10,632 nt of DNA from Bacillota bacterium (GCA_023398855.1 JAEWRS010000475.1:1-10632), one strand, 5' to 3'. Counted from the first letter of the stretch, positions 1 through 6,839 are shown. A program made the numbers and translations. The notes: generated from the letters alone by a model not told the origin.

Positions 1-794
1 CTTCTAACATCGGGGAACATTGCTTCCATGCTTTCTAGTGTGGGGATTTCGTATCCAGTTGCCTTACAATATTTTCCTAAAGGCGCTAATTGAGGTTCAC
101 CAGCTAAGTAAAATGCTGGAGTATAGACTTTCGCCACAGTAAAATAATTATCTTTACTAGTTGGCTCATAAGATAACCATACACCATCCACCAAAAACAC
201 TGGAAAAGTATGACTTACAGAGCCAAGTTCATCTATGGGCAATCCAACACATGTAGCTAGTAAGCGGGCTGCCCAAGCATAGCCATTACAGCTAGCTTTT
301 CCTTCCACCAGGCAACTGTAAGGATACTGAGTTCCTTCTTGATCCAAGTAATCTGCCAGAGTAATCCGCTTTGCAATCTGTACCGCCTTTTCATAATCGG
401 ATGCATTTCTCCAATCAAAGCTATTTAAAAAGTTTCGGAGCTCTGTTGTCAGGAGTTCCAGTTTTTCCTGATCCGGATCTAATCCCGTAGTTTGATAATT
501 CGTTAACTTCGCAATAGCAGCCAAATCTATTCCACCAAAATAGTTTAGAGAAAGTGGGTCTCTATTTTGAACAGCAAGATCAAAGGCATACTTACTATGA
601 TTATTGGCCTCATGGACAAAATTATCTGGATCACTTTTCCAAGCAGTAGTACCAGTAACCGGGTTGGTCACAAACCATGGCTCCATATAACCTTTTAAGG
701 GGTATTGCGGATCATACGTATCAGCAAAGGATATTATTGCTGTTCCTATCACAAACATAGCTGACATTGCTGCCACTAATAATTTCTTTTTCAT
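1..794 (-). CDS. Secreted transglutaminase-like protein, partial (3' end off the left edge)
   Basis: The open frame gives 264 residues and is still open at the left edge. An N-terminal signal peptide begins MKKKLLVAAM and probably ends at ISFA^DT (cleavage after residue 24), so the protein is exported. Residues about 160-215 fit the transglutaminase/papain-like core. Cys169 sits in KASCNGYAWAARLLA and is followed by GLP, as in the usual 'G.C.gya.l...ll...Gip' pattern. His195 is in VSHTFPVFLVDG, and the third catalytic position falls in WLSYEPT. That position is Glu210, where the family normally has Asp, so activity is uncertain. The start at 794 is chosen because AAAGGAGG (810-803) lies 8 nt upstream; the in-frame ATG at 800 would be only 2 nt from it. 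The substrate is unknown; bacterial relatives are often proteases or peptidoglycan-associated proteins. The type I toxin gene lies immediately upstream in the same direction, 131 nt away. Confidence 0.85.
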   Translation of the reverse strand, partial: MKKKLLVAAMSAMFVIGTAIISFADTYDPQYPLKGYMEPWFVTNPVTGTTAWKSDPDNFVHEANNHSKYAFDLAVQNRDPLSLNYFGGIDLAAIAKLTNYQTTGLDPDQEKLELLTTELRNFLNSFDWRNASDYEKAVQIAKRITLADYLDQEGTQYPYSCLVEGKASCNGYAWAARLLATCVGLPIDELGSVSHTFPVFLVDGVWLSYEPTSKDNYFTVAKVYTPAFYLAGEPQLAPLGKYCKATGYEIPTLESMEAMFPDVR

Positions 795-828
795 ACTCAT
801 ATCCTCCTTTAAATTCATTTTAAAATCT

Positions 829-859
829 TTGATCTGACATTTTACATTCGTGCTATACT
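829..859 (+). promoter_or_regulatory. Putative promoter of the antitoxin RNA
   Basis: An extended -10 element, TGCTATACT, ends at 859 (TATACT at 854-859). A TTGATC hexamer at 829-834 could act as a weak -35, but the spacer would be 19 nt. Transcription would start near 866 and run rightwards into the 3' end of the minus-strand toxin gene. The element also lies in the leader of the transglutaminase-like gene. Confidence 0.5.
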
Positions 860-865
860 AAAGGT

Positions 866-956
866 ACAAAAGGTAACTATCTCCACAGAGCGGCTTCCAA
901 ATTATTTAATTATTTTTTTTAAACTTTACCACTTTGGACGGTGGGGCGCTTTTTTA
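866..956 (+). ncRNA. Putative RatA-like antisense antitoxin RNA
   Basis: A short RNA of about 90 nt is inferred from the extended -10 at 854-859 and the hairpin plus T-run at 929-956. It would be convergent with the minus-strand toxin gene, fully complementary to its last ten or so codons and to its 3' untranslated region. This is the layout of Bacillus subtilis txpA/ratA and related type I pairs, in which the antitoxin pairs with the 3' part of the toxin mRNA and triggers its decay. Both ends are predicted from sequence, and I have not matched the RNA to a family by sequence. Confidence 0.5.
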
Positions 957-1045
957 TCTTTGTTATTGCGTTTCACGTATGTAAGTATTGCACCGATCAA
1001 CACTGCACCATGTATGATTACCATAAATTCCTCATAAGTGATCAC
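926..1045 (-). CDS. Holin-like type I toxin, 39 aa
   Basis: A GTG-started gene of 39 codons ending in TAA at 926-928. The product begins MITYEEFMVIIHGAVLIGAI, continues LTYVKR, then a charged NNKDKK stretch, and ends APHRPKW. A short N-terminal segment, one hydrophobic helix (about residues 8-24) and a basic tail are the pattern of the Firmicute putative holin-like toxin family (Hol_Tox; TxpA/BsrG-type peptides) that insert in the membrane. The start is set by AAGGAGGAGGTGATT directly before GTG, an almost perfect anti-16S match with 5 nt from AGGAGG to the start. A convergent antisense RNA overlapping the 3' end supports a type I toxin-antitoxin pair. I recognise the family by pattern only; toxicity is inferred. 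Confidence 0.8.
   Translation of the reverse strand: MITYEEFMVIIHGAVLIGAILTYVKRNNKDKKAPHRPKW
929..956 (+). terminator. Probable intrinsic terminator of the antitoxin RNA
   Basis: CCAC (929-932) can pair with GTGG (941-944), followed by GGCGC and a run of six T (950-955). An additional enclosing pairing of AGAGCG (887-892) with CGCTTT (947-952) is possible. On the opposite strand the same bases encode the toxin's last residues (PHRPKW), so the terminator is embedded in the toxin reading frame. The short stem makes this a moderate call. Confidence 0.45.
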
Positions 1046-1050
1046 AATCA

Positions 1051-1067
1051 CCTCCTCCTTATAGGAG
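1051..1067 (-). promoter_or_regulatory. Hairpin covering the toxin ribosome binding site
   Basis: In the toxin mRNA, CTCCT (1067-1063) can pair with AGGAG (1059-1055) across a three-base ATA loop, hiding the first of two overlapping AGGAGG motifs. Shielding of the ribosome site by local pairing is common in type I toxin mRNAs. The second AGGAGG (1056-1051) is only partly covered, so translation may be reduced rather than blocked. Confidence 0.4.
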
Positions 1068-1135
1068 TTGGAAAACATTCTTTCAGAACATGGTCGCAAT
1101 TTCTTATTTCAAAATCTCCACCTGAAAAGCAGATT

Positions 1136-1141
1136 ATTATA
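1136..1141 (-). promoter_or_regulatory. Possible -10 element of the toxin gene
   Basis: A perfect TATAAT on the minus strand about 90 nt upstream of the toxin start. No good -35 is seen at 16-18 nt, and the surroundings are AT-rich, so a chance match is possible. It would give a leader of roughly 85 nt containing the ribosome-site hairpin. Confidence 0.3.
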
Positions 1142-1209
1142 AAAATTTTCAAGATACTGGTTTGTTTCCGAAATACCATTCTTGTAGTCTGAAAACCTGA
1201 AAGCCCATA

Positions 1210-1446
1210 TTATTTAGGTAGCATTTCATAAATACCGCTGTCGTTTGGGTATTTCCCATCATATATGGATGGTCTTATCTCTATACAATACCACCAATAG
1301 ATTCCTTCTAGTCTATAGAGTTCCGCAACCGTGCCATATTTCAGCCGAATAAAACGAATCCTTATTAATTTTTGATCTAACTGTAAAAGGAGGTCCGCCC
1401 TCTCGCACCGCTTGGCCGAATAATACACTAACTGCTGAAGCAACAT
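1210..1446 (-). CDS. Small hypothetical ORF, 78 aa, doubtful
   Basis: An open frame ending in PNDSGIYEMLPK. I do not recognise the product. Its C-terminal half (KYGTVAELYRLEGIYWWYCI, then EIRPSIYDGKYPNDSG) is rich in aromatics and looks protein-like. The N-terminal third, however, overlaps the decayed RelB/DinJ-like reading frame in another phase and is probably a shadow of it. There is no clear ribosome site (only GGGG 4 nt before ATG), and a TGA stop directly precedes the ATG. It is either the tail of a broken gene or a small gene with a later, unrecognised start. Confidence 0.3.
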   Translation of the reverse strand: MLLQQLVYYSAKRCERADLLLQLDQKLIRIRFIRLKYGTVAELYRLEGIYWWYCIEIRPSIYDGKYPNDSGIYEMLPK

Positions 1447-1522
1447 TCAGCCCCAAGGCATAGAACAGCTTTTCTTCATCTTCCTTTAGGTTATTGTAAA
1501 CCCTAATATTGATTTACACCAT
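1313..1522 (-). pseudogene. Decayed RelB/DinJ-family antitoxin gene
   Basis: From ATG at 1522 the frame reads Met-Val-stop (TAA at 1516-1514), then stays open for 66 residues to TAG at 1315-1313. These residues include INIRVYNNLKEDEEKLFYAL, then GLNVASAVSVLFGQAVREGG and PPFTV, closing with NKDSFYSAEI. This matches the RelB/DinJ antitoxin layout: a beta-strand 'vniRv', a helix 'LK..ae.lf..LGLn', a helix 'saiN.fl.QaVREggiPF', then an 'F/PFYS' tail. Such antitoxins form ribbon-helix-helix dimers that bind DNA and a YafQ/RelE toxin. The third-codon stop, the lack of a ribosome site, the early end and the absence of any toxin gene downstream all point to a relic. The family call is by eye. Confidence 0.6.
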
Positions 1523-2014
1523 ATACAACACTTTTTTAATATATGTTTCTAATATCATCTGACGTCACTTAAACAACAAATATCAATTATTGTATATCAA
1601 AAAGCGACATGCTGTATATAGATTTTACTATATTCTCTATTTATGTTGTCCCGCGTTCATTCACTTTAGTAAATCATATAATTCCTAATAGCTCTCTCCC
1701 AGACATTCCATATGTAATTCTATATATGAAACACCGGATGGGGTATTATCAGGCTTTTACATAACTTCCTGGCATCTATTTTATTTTTACCCATGATGAA
1801 GTAATAAGCCTGAGGCCATACACACATCTGTTAATATATGATATTCCTTTCATTACCAAGGTCTTTTCACTAGTTCAAAATATCAACATAACAACCGCAT
1901 GAAATGTGCTTAAATAAAAGATTTACTGTTTCCTCATTCCAATCTTTTCAATCGGCTAAATATATTCGATTTTCAAGGTACTGTTTGCTACGATTTAGAT
2001 ACTATGTAACAGCC
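1523..2014. other. AT-rich intergenic stretch with no gene recognised
   Basis: About 490 nt between the decayed antitoxin and the end of ssb. Both strands are interrupted by frequent stops. I see no RNA gene, no array of repeats, no clear terminator after ssb and no convincing promoter. The sequence TTGATAT occurs twice within about 20 nt near 1580-1600 on the minus strand, probably by chance in AT-rich DNA. Confidence 0.6.
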
Positions 2015-2449
2015 TTACTTGTTAAAAGGAAGTTCTTCCTCATCCACTCCATCTGGAATATCCATAAAGCCGTCCCCTGCCACGCTTGCCGGTCCGGGCC
2101 TGGAAGCATCAGACGAAGAAGTCCTGCCATCTGCAAATTCCTGTGTTTCAATAACAATATCCGTTGTATAAATCTTTATGCCTTCCTTATTTGTGTAGCT
2201 CCCAGTCTGGATTCTTCCGGATATCAGCACTCTCATACCCTGACGAAAATATTTTTCAGCAAACTCTCCAGCCTTATCAAAAGCCACGCAGTTGAGAAAA
2301 TCTGTGTTCTGCTCATTGTCCTCCTGATTTCTGCGGCCTCTGCGGTCCACAGCAAGGCTGTACCTTGCAATAGCCATAGAACGCTCACCCTGGGAGTATC
2401 TTACTTCTGGATCACGGGTCAATCTCCCCATTAAAATCACTCGATTCAT
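2015..2449 (-). CDS. ssb: Single-stranded DNA-binding protein
   Basis: A 144-residue protein beginning MNRVILMGRLTRDPEVRY, the standard SSB opening. The OB fold covers residues 1 to about 105, with FLNCVAFDKAGEFAEKYFRQ and GMRVLISGRI as landmarks. A short disordered linker (about 107-133) follows, then the acidic tip DEEELPF. SSB coats single-stranded DNA during replication and repair, and its tip recruits partner enzymes. Here the tip is followed by Asn-Lys, so the Phe is not the last residue as it is in most SSBs. The start at 2449 is preferred over the upstream ATG at 2476 because GGAGG lies 5 nt before it and the protein family starts there. The gene stands alone, not between rpsF and rpsR, so it may be a paralogue. 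Confidence 0.95.
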   Translation of the reverse strand: MNRVILMGRLTRDPEVRYSQGERSMAIARYSLAVDRRGRRNQEDNEQNTDFLNCVAFDKAGEFAEKYFRQGMRVLISGRIQTGSYTNKEGIKIYTTDIVIETQEFADGRTSSSDASRPGPASVAGDGFMDIPDGVDEEELPFNK

Positions 2450-2465
2450 ATATTCCTCCGTTTCC

Positions 2466-2487
2466 CCTCTGCCCAAATGGGCAGAGG
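2466..2487. repeat. Perfect 9-bp inverted repeat upstream of ssb
   Basis: CCTCTGCCC (2466-2474), a four-base AAAT loop and GGGCAGAGG (2479-2487) form a perfect GC-rich hairpin 17 nt before the ssb start. It lacks a T-run on either side, so it is not a typical terminator. It could be an operator or a leader structure near the ssb transcription start; its role is unknown. Confidence 0.6.
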
Positions 2488-2608
2488 ATAATATAATTGA
2501 CTATTTCGAATTTTAGATTAAGTGCACCAACTTACTATTCGCACGGTCTTTCTTTAAAAAAAGGAGCCGTATAAAAGATACATGACAAACAACTGCAGTT
2601 CCATAGAT

Positions 2609-2628
2609 AAAAATCATTGTCATATGAT
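2609..2628 (-). terminator. Weak possible terminator after the 1367-aa surface protein gene
   Basis: Just after the stop codon, ATCAT and ATGAT (2628-2624 and 2617-2613) can form a short AT-rich stem followed by five T on the minus strand. The stem is weak. A second run of seven T on the minus strand (about 2555-2561) lies farther downstream, without a strong stem. Confidence 0.25.
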
Positions 2629-2634
2629 AACTTT

Positions 2635-5600
2635 TCAAGAAGTCCACTGTCCTTTCTCATTTACGGTGTAGCCGTCAGGTGTAACAGTGTTGGTCAAAAG
2701 TCTTCCTCTCGTTCCATCAGAAACCGGATTAAAGTAATACCAGGAATCTTCTACCGCGTGTTCTGTTTTGCCTAAAATATAATGCCAGCCGGTGAGCAGC
2801 TGTCCTTGCGTTCCGTCAGAAGCAGCTTTTAAATAATAAATACTTCCGTCTTTATCTGTAAACCAGCCCGTCACCATAAATCCGTCCTTGTCGAACCGAA
2901 ACCAGGAAGCCTTTTCCTGATCTCCTGTTGCATATGGGTTACTGATATAAGCCCATTCATCTGCATATGTCCGGTTTGTAGCAAAGATCCATTTTCCATT
3001 TGCAGTCTGAGTCCAGGTTCCCGTCAATGCTCCCTCCAAAGCAGCTGGCCCCTGTGTATTTCCTGCGGTTGTTACTCCCACAGAGCGGGTGCTACCGCTT
3101 CCGTCTGATGAACTTTTTCCGGTCCCTCCTCCGGAAGAACTACTTGAGGTGGTGTTATCCAATATCTTGAAATTTAGTGTAACAGTGACCGGATCAGACA
3201 TTTTCTCATCACTGGTAACCGCATAAATCGTAGCCATTGTGGTTCCAGTATAGGGGAACTTTCCCATAGCTTCTTTGATCCAGTTGGCTGTAATCTCCTG
3301 TTTCTCATTGAAAGCAACCGGAGTCACATTTCCTTCCTGATCCACTGTAAGGATTCCGGAATCAGAAGAACGCCATAAAACATGCTTTTGTTCCTGGCCT
3401 ACGGAATAGATGGAAGCTTTAAATTTCTTACTTTCATTTCCTTTCCATGAAAGAACAGGATTATATCCATTGCCTGCTTTTGTAAGCACCAAATCAAAGC
3501 GATCGCTCTCTCTGTCCATCTCTACACATTCTGCCTGAAACATTAAGGAAACCTTACAAGCAGCGGCTTTTTGTCCATCTTTTGTTACAGCTGTGATCTC
3601 CACACTTTTTTCCGCCCTGTACGGTGCTTTTAAAAGTGCTTCTTTGATCCAGGTCGCGCCATCAATTGGGGTTACATTTCCTTCCTGATCCACTCTTACC
3701 ACTTCCGGATCAGACGAAGTCCACGTAACACTGCTGTCATATGGTTTATGTTCTGCGCTGTCTTCCAATACAGGAAGTACGGCTGCTGACAGCTTCTTTG
3801 TTTTAAAGCCTGTCTTCTTTACCGTTTCAGAGTGAATACCCCCGGCTTTGTGATAACCAAGGTTATAAGAAAGCGCCGCCTGATCCAGGGTAATTCCTTC
3901 CGGAACAATTCGTGTCTGATCATTGGTAAGAAACTTTACTGTAACGTGACATGCAGCTGAAGCCTGATTTCCCAGCTTGTCCCTTCCATTTACAGTAACA
4001 GTCACATCCCGGCTTCCAGTCCCCCATAATTTTGTGTATTTATCAATCTCCCTGATTCCGTTGTCTGTAGCCATGATGTTTCTTATCCAAGCGGAATCTT
4101 TAAACGCTGAAACGGATGCTTCCCTGTAAGCTTCTTGATCCTGGGATACAAAAACCACTGCCGGGTCTGAACTTATCCAGGTAACTTCATCCCTGGAGAA
4201 AAAGTCAGGCGTAAAGGTTGCTGTTAAGGCTTGGGGAGCTGTTACCGTCACTGTTTCCTGTGGATGCATCCGGTCTCCGGTTAAGGTCCTTTCCACTGTA
4301 TAGATAAGAGCCTGTTTATCAAGGGCAGCTCCCTCTGTTGCTACTAAGGTATGATCCTGGATTTGGAAGGTAACATTGATTCTGCTGTTTGCTGTACAGG
4401 GTTTTCCCTCAAAGGAAGCGGAGGGCCTGGTTTGTGCTGTCAGAACCGCAACGCCACCGTTTTGATGCCCTGCCCCATAAATTGTGTTGGGAATCTTATA
4501 TTGGTAGTTCCCATCGGCTTGTACCTTTTCAGCCACCTCAATTATGCTGGTAAAAAAGGGGGATGTAAGGTTAATGGAAAGGCTGGCAGATTTACCGGTA
4601 TAACCGTCTGTTCCCTCATCATCGTTCTTAGCCAGACTTATCAGTTGAGGATCGTCAATGCTCCATATTACCCTGTTATCCTCCACATCATTGTTCGTAT
4701 CAATAATGGCTTTGATATTCACCGGCTGAACTTCGGTTCCCTGCTCCAGCACTCCGTTGATATAACGGGCAATGAGCTTTCCTTCCTTATTCCTGATCTC
4801 TGTGGTCCTTACTGGATTCTTCCGGTTCCCGGTCCTGGTCTGCGTCACCGCAAAGGTATAGATTTCCGGTTCCACTTTAATGGACACCGCTACTTTTTTA
4901 TAAACCGCTGATACGAAAATATCCTCCTGCGGCATGGGAAAGGTATAAGCATGGCTGCTGTCTGAATAGGTGGTGCCTTTCTTTATACCTTTTCCATTCG
5001 TATAGACCGGCGATCCTTTCATCTGGAATTTTTCTGTGTCAGTATTCTTGGGGGCTGTTGTCACGCTGACCGTTGTCCCGGCTGCAATGGCTCCCCGGTG
5101 CTCCTTATCTAATGGTTTCGAGTACTGTGAACTTCCCCTTACTTCCAATGTTGCAATATCATAAAAATTCTGACCATTTGCTGCTGTGTCAATCTGGCTC
5201 ACATCTAACAGATATCCTCTCACAGGACGGCCCAGGGAATCAGGAGCAAAATGATCCAGGGTGTAATCTCCGCTTTCCCCGTCCATGACGGTCAGGATGC
5301 CAGCTTCTAATTCCTCATAAAAATACCGGTCTGATATAAACTTTTTTGATCCCCCCTGCTCCAGGGTATAATACAGATCTCCTGTATGCCAGTAGCCTAC
5401 ATGGGCAGCATAGGTATAATCGTTATCATCTATGATCTCTGATCCGCAAACATTGGCACTGATCTTGCTCTCAGAGTCCGCAAACAGATAGGCTACATCT
5501 TCGATGTAATTAAAGTTGGTTGCAGCTCCCTTTCTGGTTCCAATGAAGGTTCCTTCCCTTGCCATAGACCCAAGCCGGGAGTTTCCAATGGTTCCCGCAA

Positions 5601-6738
5601 AACGTGCCACTTTGAGTTTGCCGGAAGCATATCTTCCGGTGATCCCGCCAATAGCTGTTGACTGATAGCCGCCAATGGTTCCGCTGACATGAGTATTATA
5701 AATATTAGCTGCATTCTGGTATCCAACGATCCCGCCAATATAACCAGTTCCCTGGATTCTGGCTGTAGAGCCGTCCCCGGTGGAAACATTTGAGTCTACG
5801 ATATAGGAATTTGATGCAATTCCGGCAATCCCTCCGACATAAATTACATCCGTACCGCCAGCAGCATCGATCAGCAGCCTTTCACAGGTAGCATTTTCAA
5901 TCACAGTGCTGCTGATCTCCCCTGCGATTCCCCCGGCAATTCCTGTAGAGCGGATATAGGCGTTCTTCACAATTACATTCCGGATCCGGGAATCCTCTGC
6001 AAACCCGATTACAACCCCTGTCCGGTCTTTTCCCCTGATCTCTTTACTGTCTGGAATGATAGTCAAATCATGAATTTCTGAATCAATGGCTGACCCGAAT
6101 AATCCCACATTGTTATATTCAGCAAAGGATGTTATCTTTACATTCTTAATGGTATATCCCTTTCCGTCAAACTGGCCGCTGAAAGGATAGGGAACCGCTC
6201 CAGTGCTTTCTGAGGAATCCCTGTAAAAGCCGATGGGTATCCATTCTACCCCTTGTAAATCGATGTTTCCTCCAAGAGCAAAATGACATCCGGAATAATC
6301 ACCGGCATACATCGTTCCTCCGGCCTCCGGGACCATCATTCCCATGGCTGCCAGCTCCGAAAGTCCCATTAGCTGTTCCCGGTTTTTAATCAGATAGGGC
6401 TTTTCCTGCGTCCCTTTTCCCTGGCCTCCGTCCAGAAACTCAAAGCTGGTTTTTCCTATCCATGGCTCCCAAATATCCCCCAGTGAGCCAGAGGCGTCTG
6501 TTGAAGCCAGTTTGGCAGCAGGAATGACCACGTCCAAAGGTTCCTCTGGCATTTTATTCGCCTCAGAAGGAGTCCCATCAGCTTTTGTTCCCCTGACTGA
6601 AGCAGAAGGTGTGGCTGTGTGACCTGTTTTTTTTATGATTAGCCCATTCTCTGCATAGGCTGCACTTATTGACACTGTTGTTATCACCAATGCCCCACAT
6701 ATCCCATATACCATCCCTCTTAAAAGTCTTTTTCTCAT
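2635..6738 (-). CDS. Large secreted cell-wall-bound surface protein: GLUG repeats, Ig-like modules, wall-binding repeats (1367 aa)
   Basis: A signal peptide (MRKRLLRGMVYGIC..., cleavage probably at AYA^EN, residue 29/30) is followed by a Pro/Ser/Thr-rich linker. Residues about 185-390 hold about six GLUG-type repeats, such as NNVGLFGSAIDS (209-220), VGGIAGIASNS (301-311) and IGGIVGYQNAANIYNT (334-349), after a FDGKGYTIKNV lead-in. Residues about 535-615 resemble an InlB-type B repeat ending YTFPMPQEDIFVSAVY. Four Ig-like (BIG2-type) modules follow at about 670-793, 797-935, 941-1067 and 1070-1190, with cores like VTWTSSDPEVVRVDQEGNVT. After a Ser/Gly linker (1197-1218), residues about 1240-1367 are aromatic wall-binding repeats (TGWFTDKDGSIYYL, TGWHYI, SWYYFN). 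No LPXTG, no transmembrane anchor and no enzyme domain are seen. The role is probably adhesion or surface-layer binding. The start is supported by AAAGGAGGAG 2 nt upstream (GGAGG spacing 4). Confidence 0.9.
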   Translation of the reverse strand: MRKRLLRGMVYGICGALVITTVSISAAYAENGLIIKKTGHTATPSASVRGTKADGTPSEANKMPEEPLDVVIPAAKLASTDASGSLGDIWEPWIGKTSFEFLDGGQGKGTQEKPYLIKNREQLMGLSELAAMGMMVPEAGGTMYAGDYSGCHFALGGNIDLQGVEWIPIGFYRDSSESTGAVPYPFSGQFDGKGYTIKNVKITSFAEYNNVGLFGSAIDSEIHDLTIIPDSKEIRGKDRTGVVIGFAEDSRIRNVIVKNAYIRSTGIAGGIAGEISSTVIENATCERLLIDAAGGTDVIYVGGIAGIASNSYIVDSNVSTGDGSTARIQGTGYIGGIVGYQNAANIYNTHVSGTIGGYQSTAIGGITGRYASGKLKVARFAGTIGNSRLGSMAREGTFIGTRKGAATNFNYIEDVAYLFADSESKISANVCGSEIIDDNDYTYAAHVGYWHTGDLYYTLEQGGSKKFISDRYFYEELEAGILTVMDGESGDYTLDHFAPDSLGRPVRGYLLDVSQIDTAANGQNFYDIATLEVRGSSQYSKPLDKEHRGAIAAGTTVSVTTAPKNTDTEKFQMKGSPVYTNGKGIKKGTTYSDSSHAYTFPMPQEDIFVSAVYKKVAVSIKVEPEIYTFAVTQTRTGNRKNPVRTTEIRNKEGKLIARYINGVLEQGTEVQPVNIKAIIDTNNDVEDNRVIWSIDDPQLISLAKNDDEGTDGYTGKSASLSINLTSPFFTSIIEVAEKVQADGNYQYKIPNTIYGAGHQNGGVAVLTAQTRPSASFEGKPCTANSRINVTFQIQDHTLVATEGAALDKQALIYTVERTLTGDRMHPQETVTVTAPQALTATFTPDFFSRDEVTWISSDPAVVFVSQDQEAYREASVSAFKDSAWIRNIMATDNGIREIDKYTKLWGTGSRDVTVTVNGRDKLGNQASAACHVTVKFLTNDQTRIVPEGITLDQAALSYNLGYHKAGGIHSETVKKTGFKTKKLSAAVLPVLEDSAEHKPYDSSVTWTSSDPEVVRVDQEGNVTPIDGATWIKEALLKAPYRAEKSVEITAVTKDGQKAAACKVSLMFQAECVEMDRESDRFDLVLTKAGNGYNPVLSWKGNESKKFKASIYSVGQEQKHVLWRSSDSGILTVDQEGNVTPVAFNEKQEITANWIKEAMGKFPYTGTTMATIYAVTSDEKMSDPVTVTLNFKILDNTTSSSSSGGGTGKSSSDGSGSTRSVGVTTAGNTQGPAALEGALTGTWTQTANGKWIFATNRTYADEWAYISNPYATGDQEKASWFRFDKDGFMVTGWFTDKDGSIYYLKAASDGTQGQLLTGWHYILGKTEHAVEDSWYYFNPVSDGTRGRLLTNTVTPDGYTVNEKGQWTS
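3326..3694 (-). repeat. Intragenic repeat unit of about 348 bp in the surface protein gene
   Basis: A 21-base stretch at 3326-3346 recurs identically at 3674-3694, exactly 348 bp (116 codons) apart and in frame. It encodes VDQEGNV plus flanking positions at residues 1016-1022 and 1132-1138. WIKEA also recurs downstream in both units (1030 and 1153). This marks the last two Ig-like modules as a duplication of one unit. Confidence 0.7.
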
Positions 6739-6759
6739 TGCTCCTCCTTTTTTCAGTGT

Positions 6760-6785
6760 TTGCCATATCTCAATTACAATGGCAA
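6760..6785. repeat. Inverted repeat before the large surface protein gene
   Basis: TTGCCAT (6760-6766) and ATGGCAA (6779-6785) flank a 12-base spacer, about 20 nt upstream of the gene start and just before its ribosome site. No T-run follows on the minus strand, so it is not a standard terminator. It could be a protein-binding site or a leader hairpin. Confidence 0.4.
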
Positions 6786-6839
6786 TATTGTTGATATGAT
6801 GTTTGCTGCATTTCCTGTTTCATAATAAGCTGCAGGCTC

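Noticed and set aside
941..1192. An 83-codon plus-strand frame over the holin-like toxin gene
   Set aside because: It is antisense to the toxin, has no ribosome site and no family-like composition; the minus-strand frame with the near-perfect AGGAGGTGATT site is the real one.
1523..2014. Possible insertion-sequence remains
   Set aside because: No terminal inverted repeats, target duplications or transposase-like translation could be found on either strand.
1904..2434. A 176-codon plus-strand frame
   Set aside because: It is mostly antisense to ssb, which is unmistakable; the translation is cysteine- and serine-rich with no recognisable family pattern.
2450..2476. An upstream ATG that would add nine residues to SSB
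   Set aside because: The ATG lies within the 9-bp hairpin and has no ribosome site; the family starts at MNRV, with GGAGG 5 nt before it.
4351..5288. Plus-strand frames of 186 and 71 codons inside the large surface protein gene
   Set aside because: Shadows of a gene with clear signal peptide and repeat domains on the minus strand.
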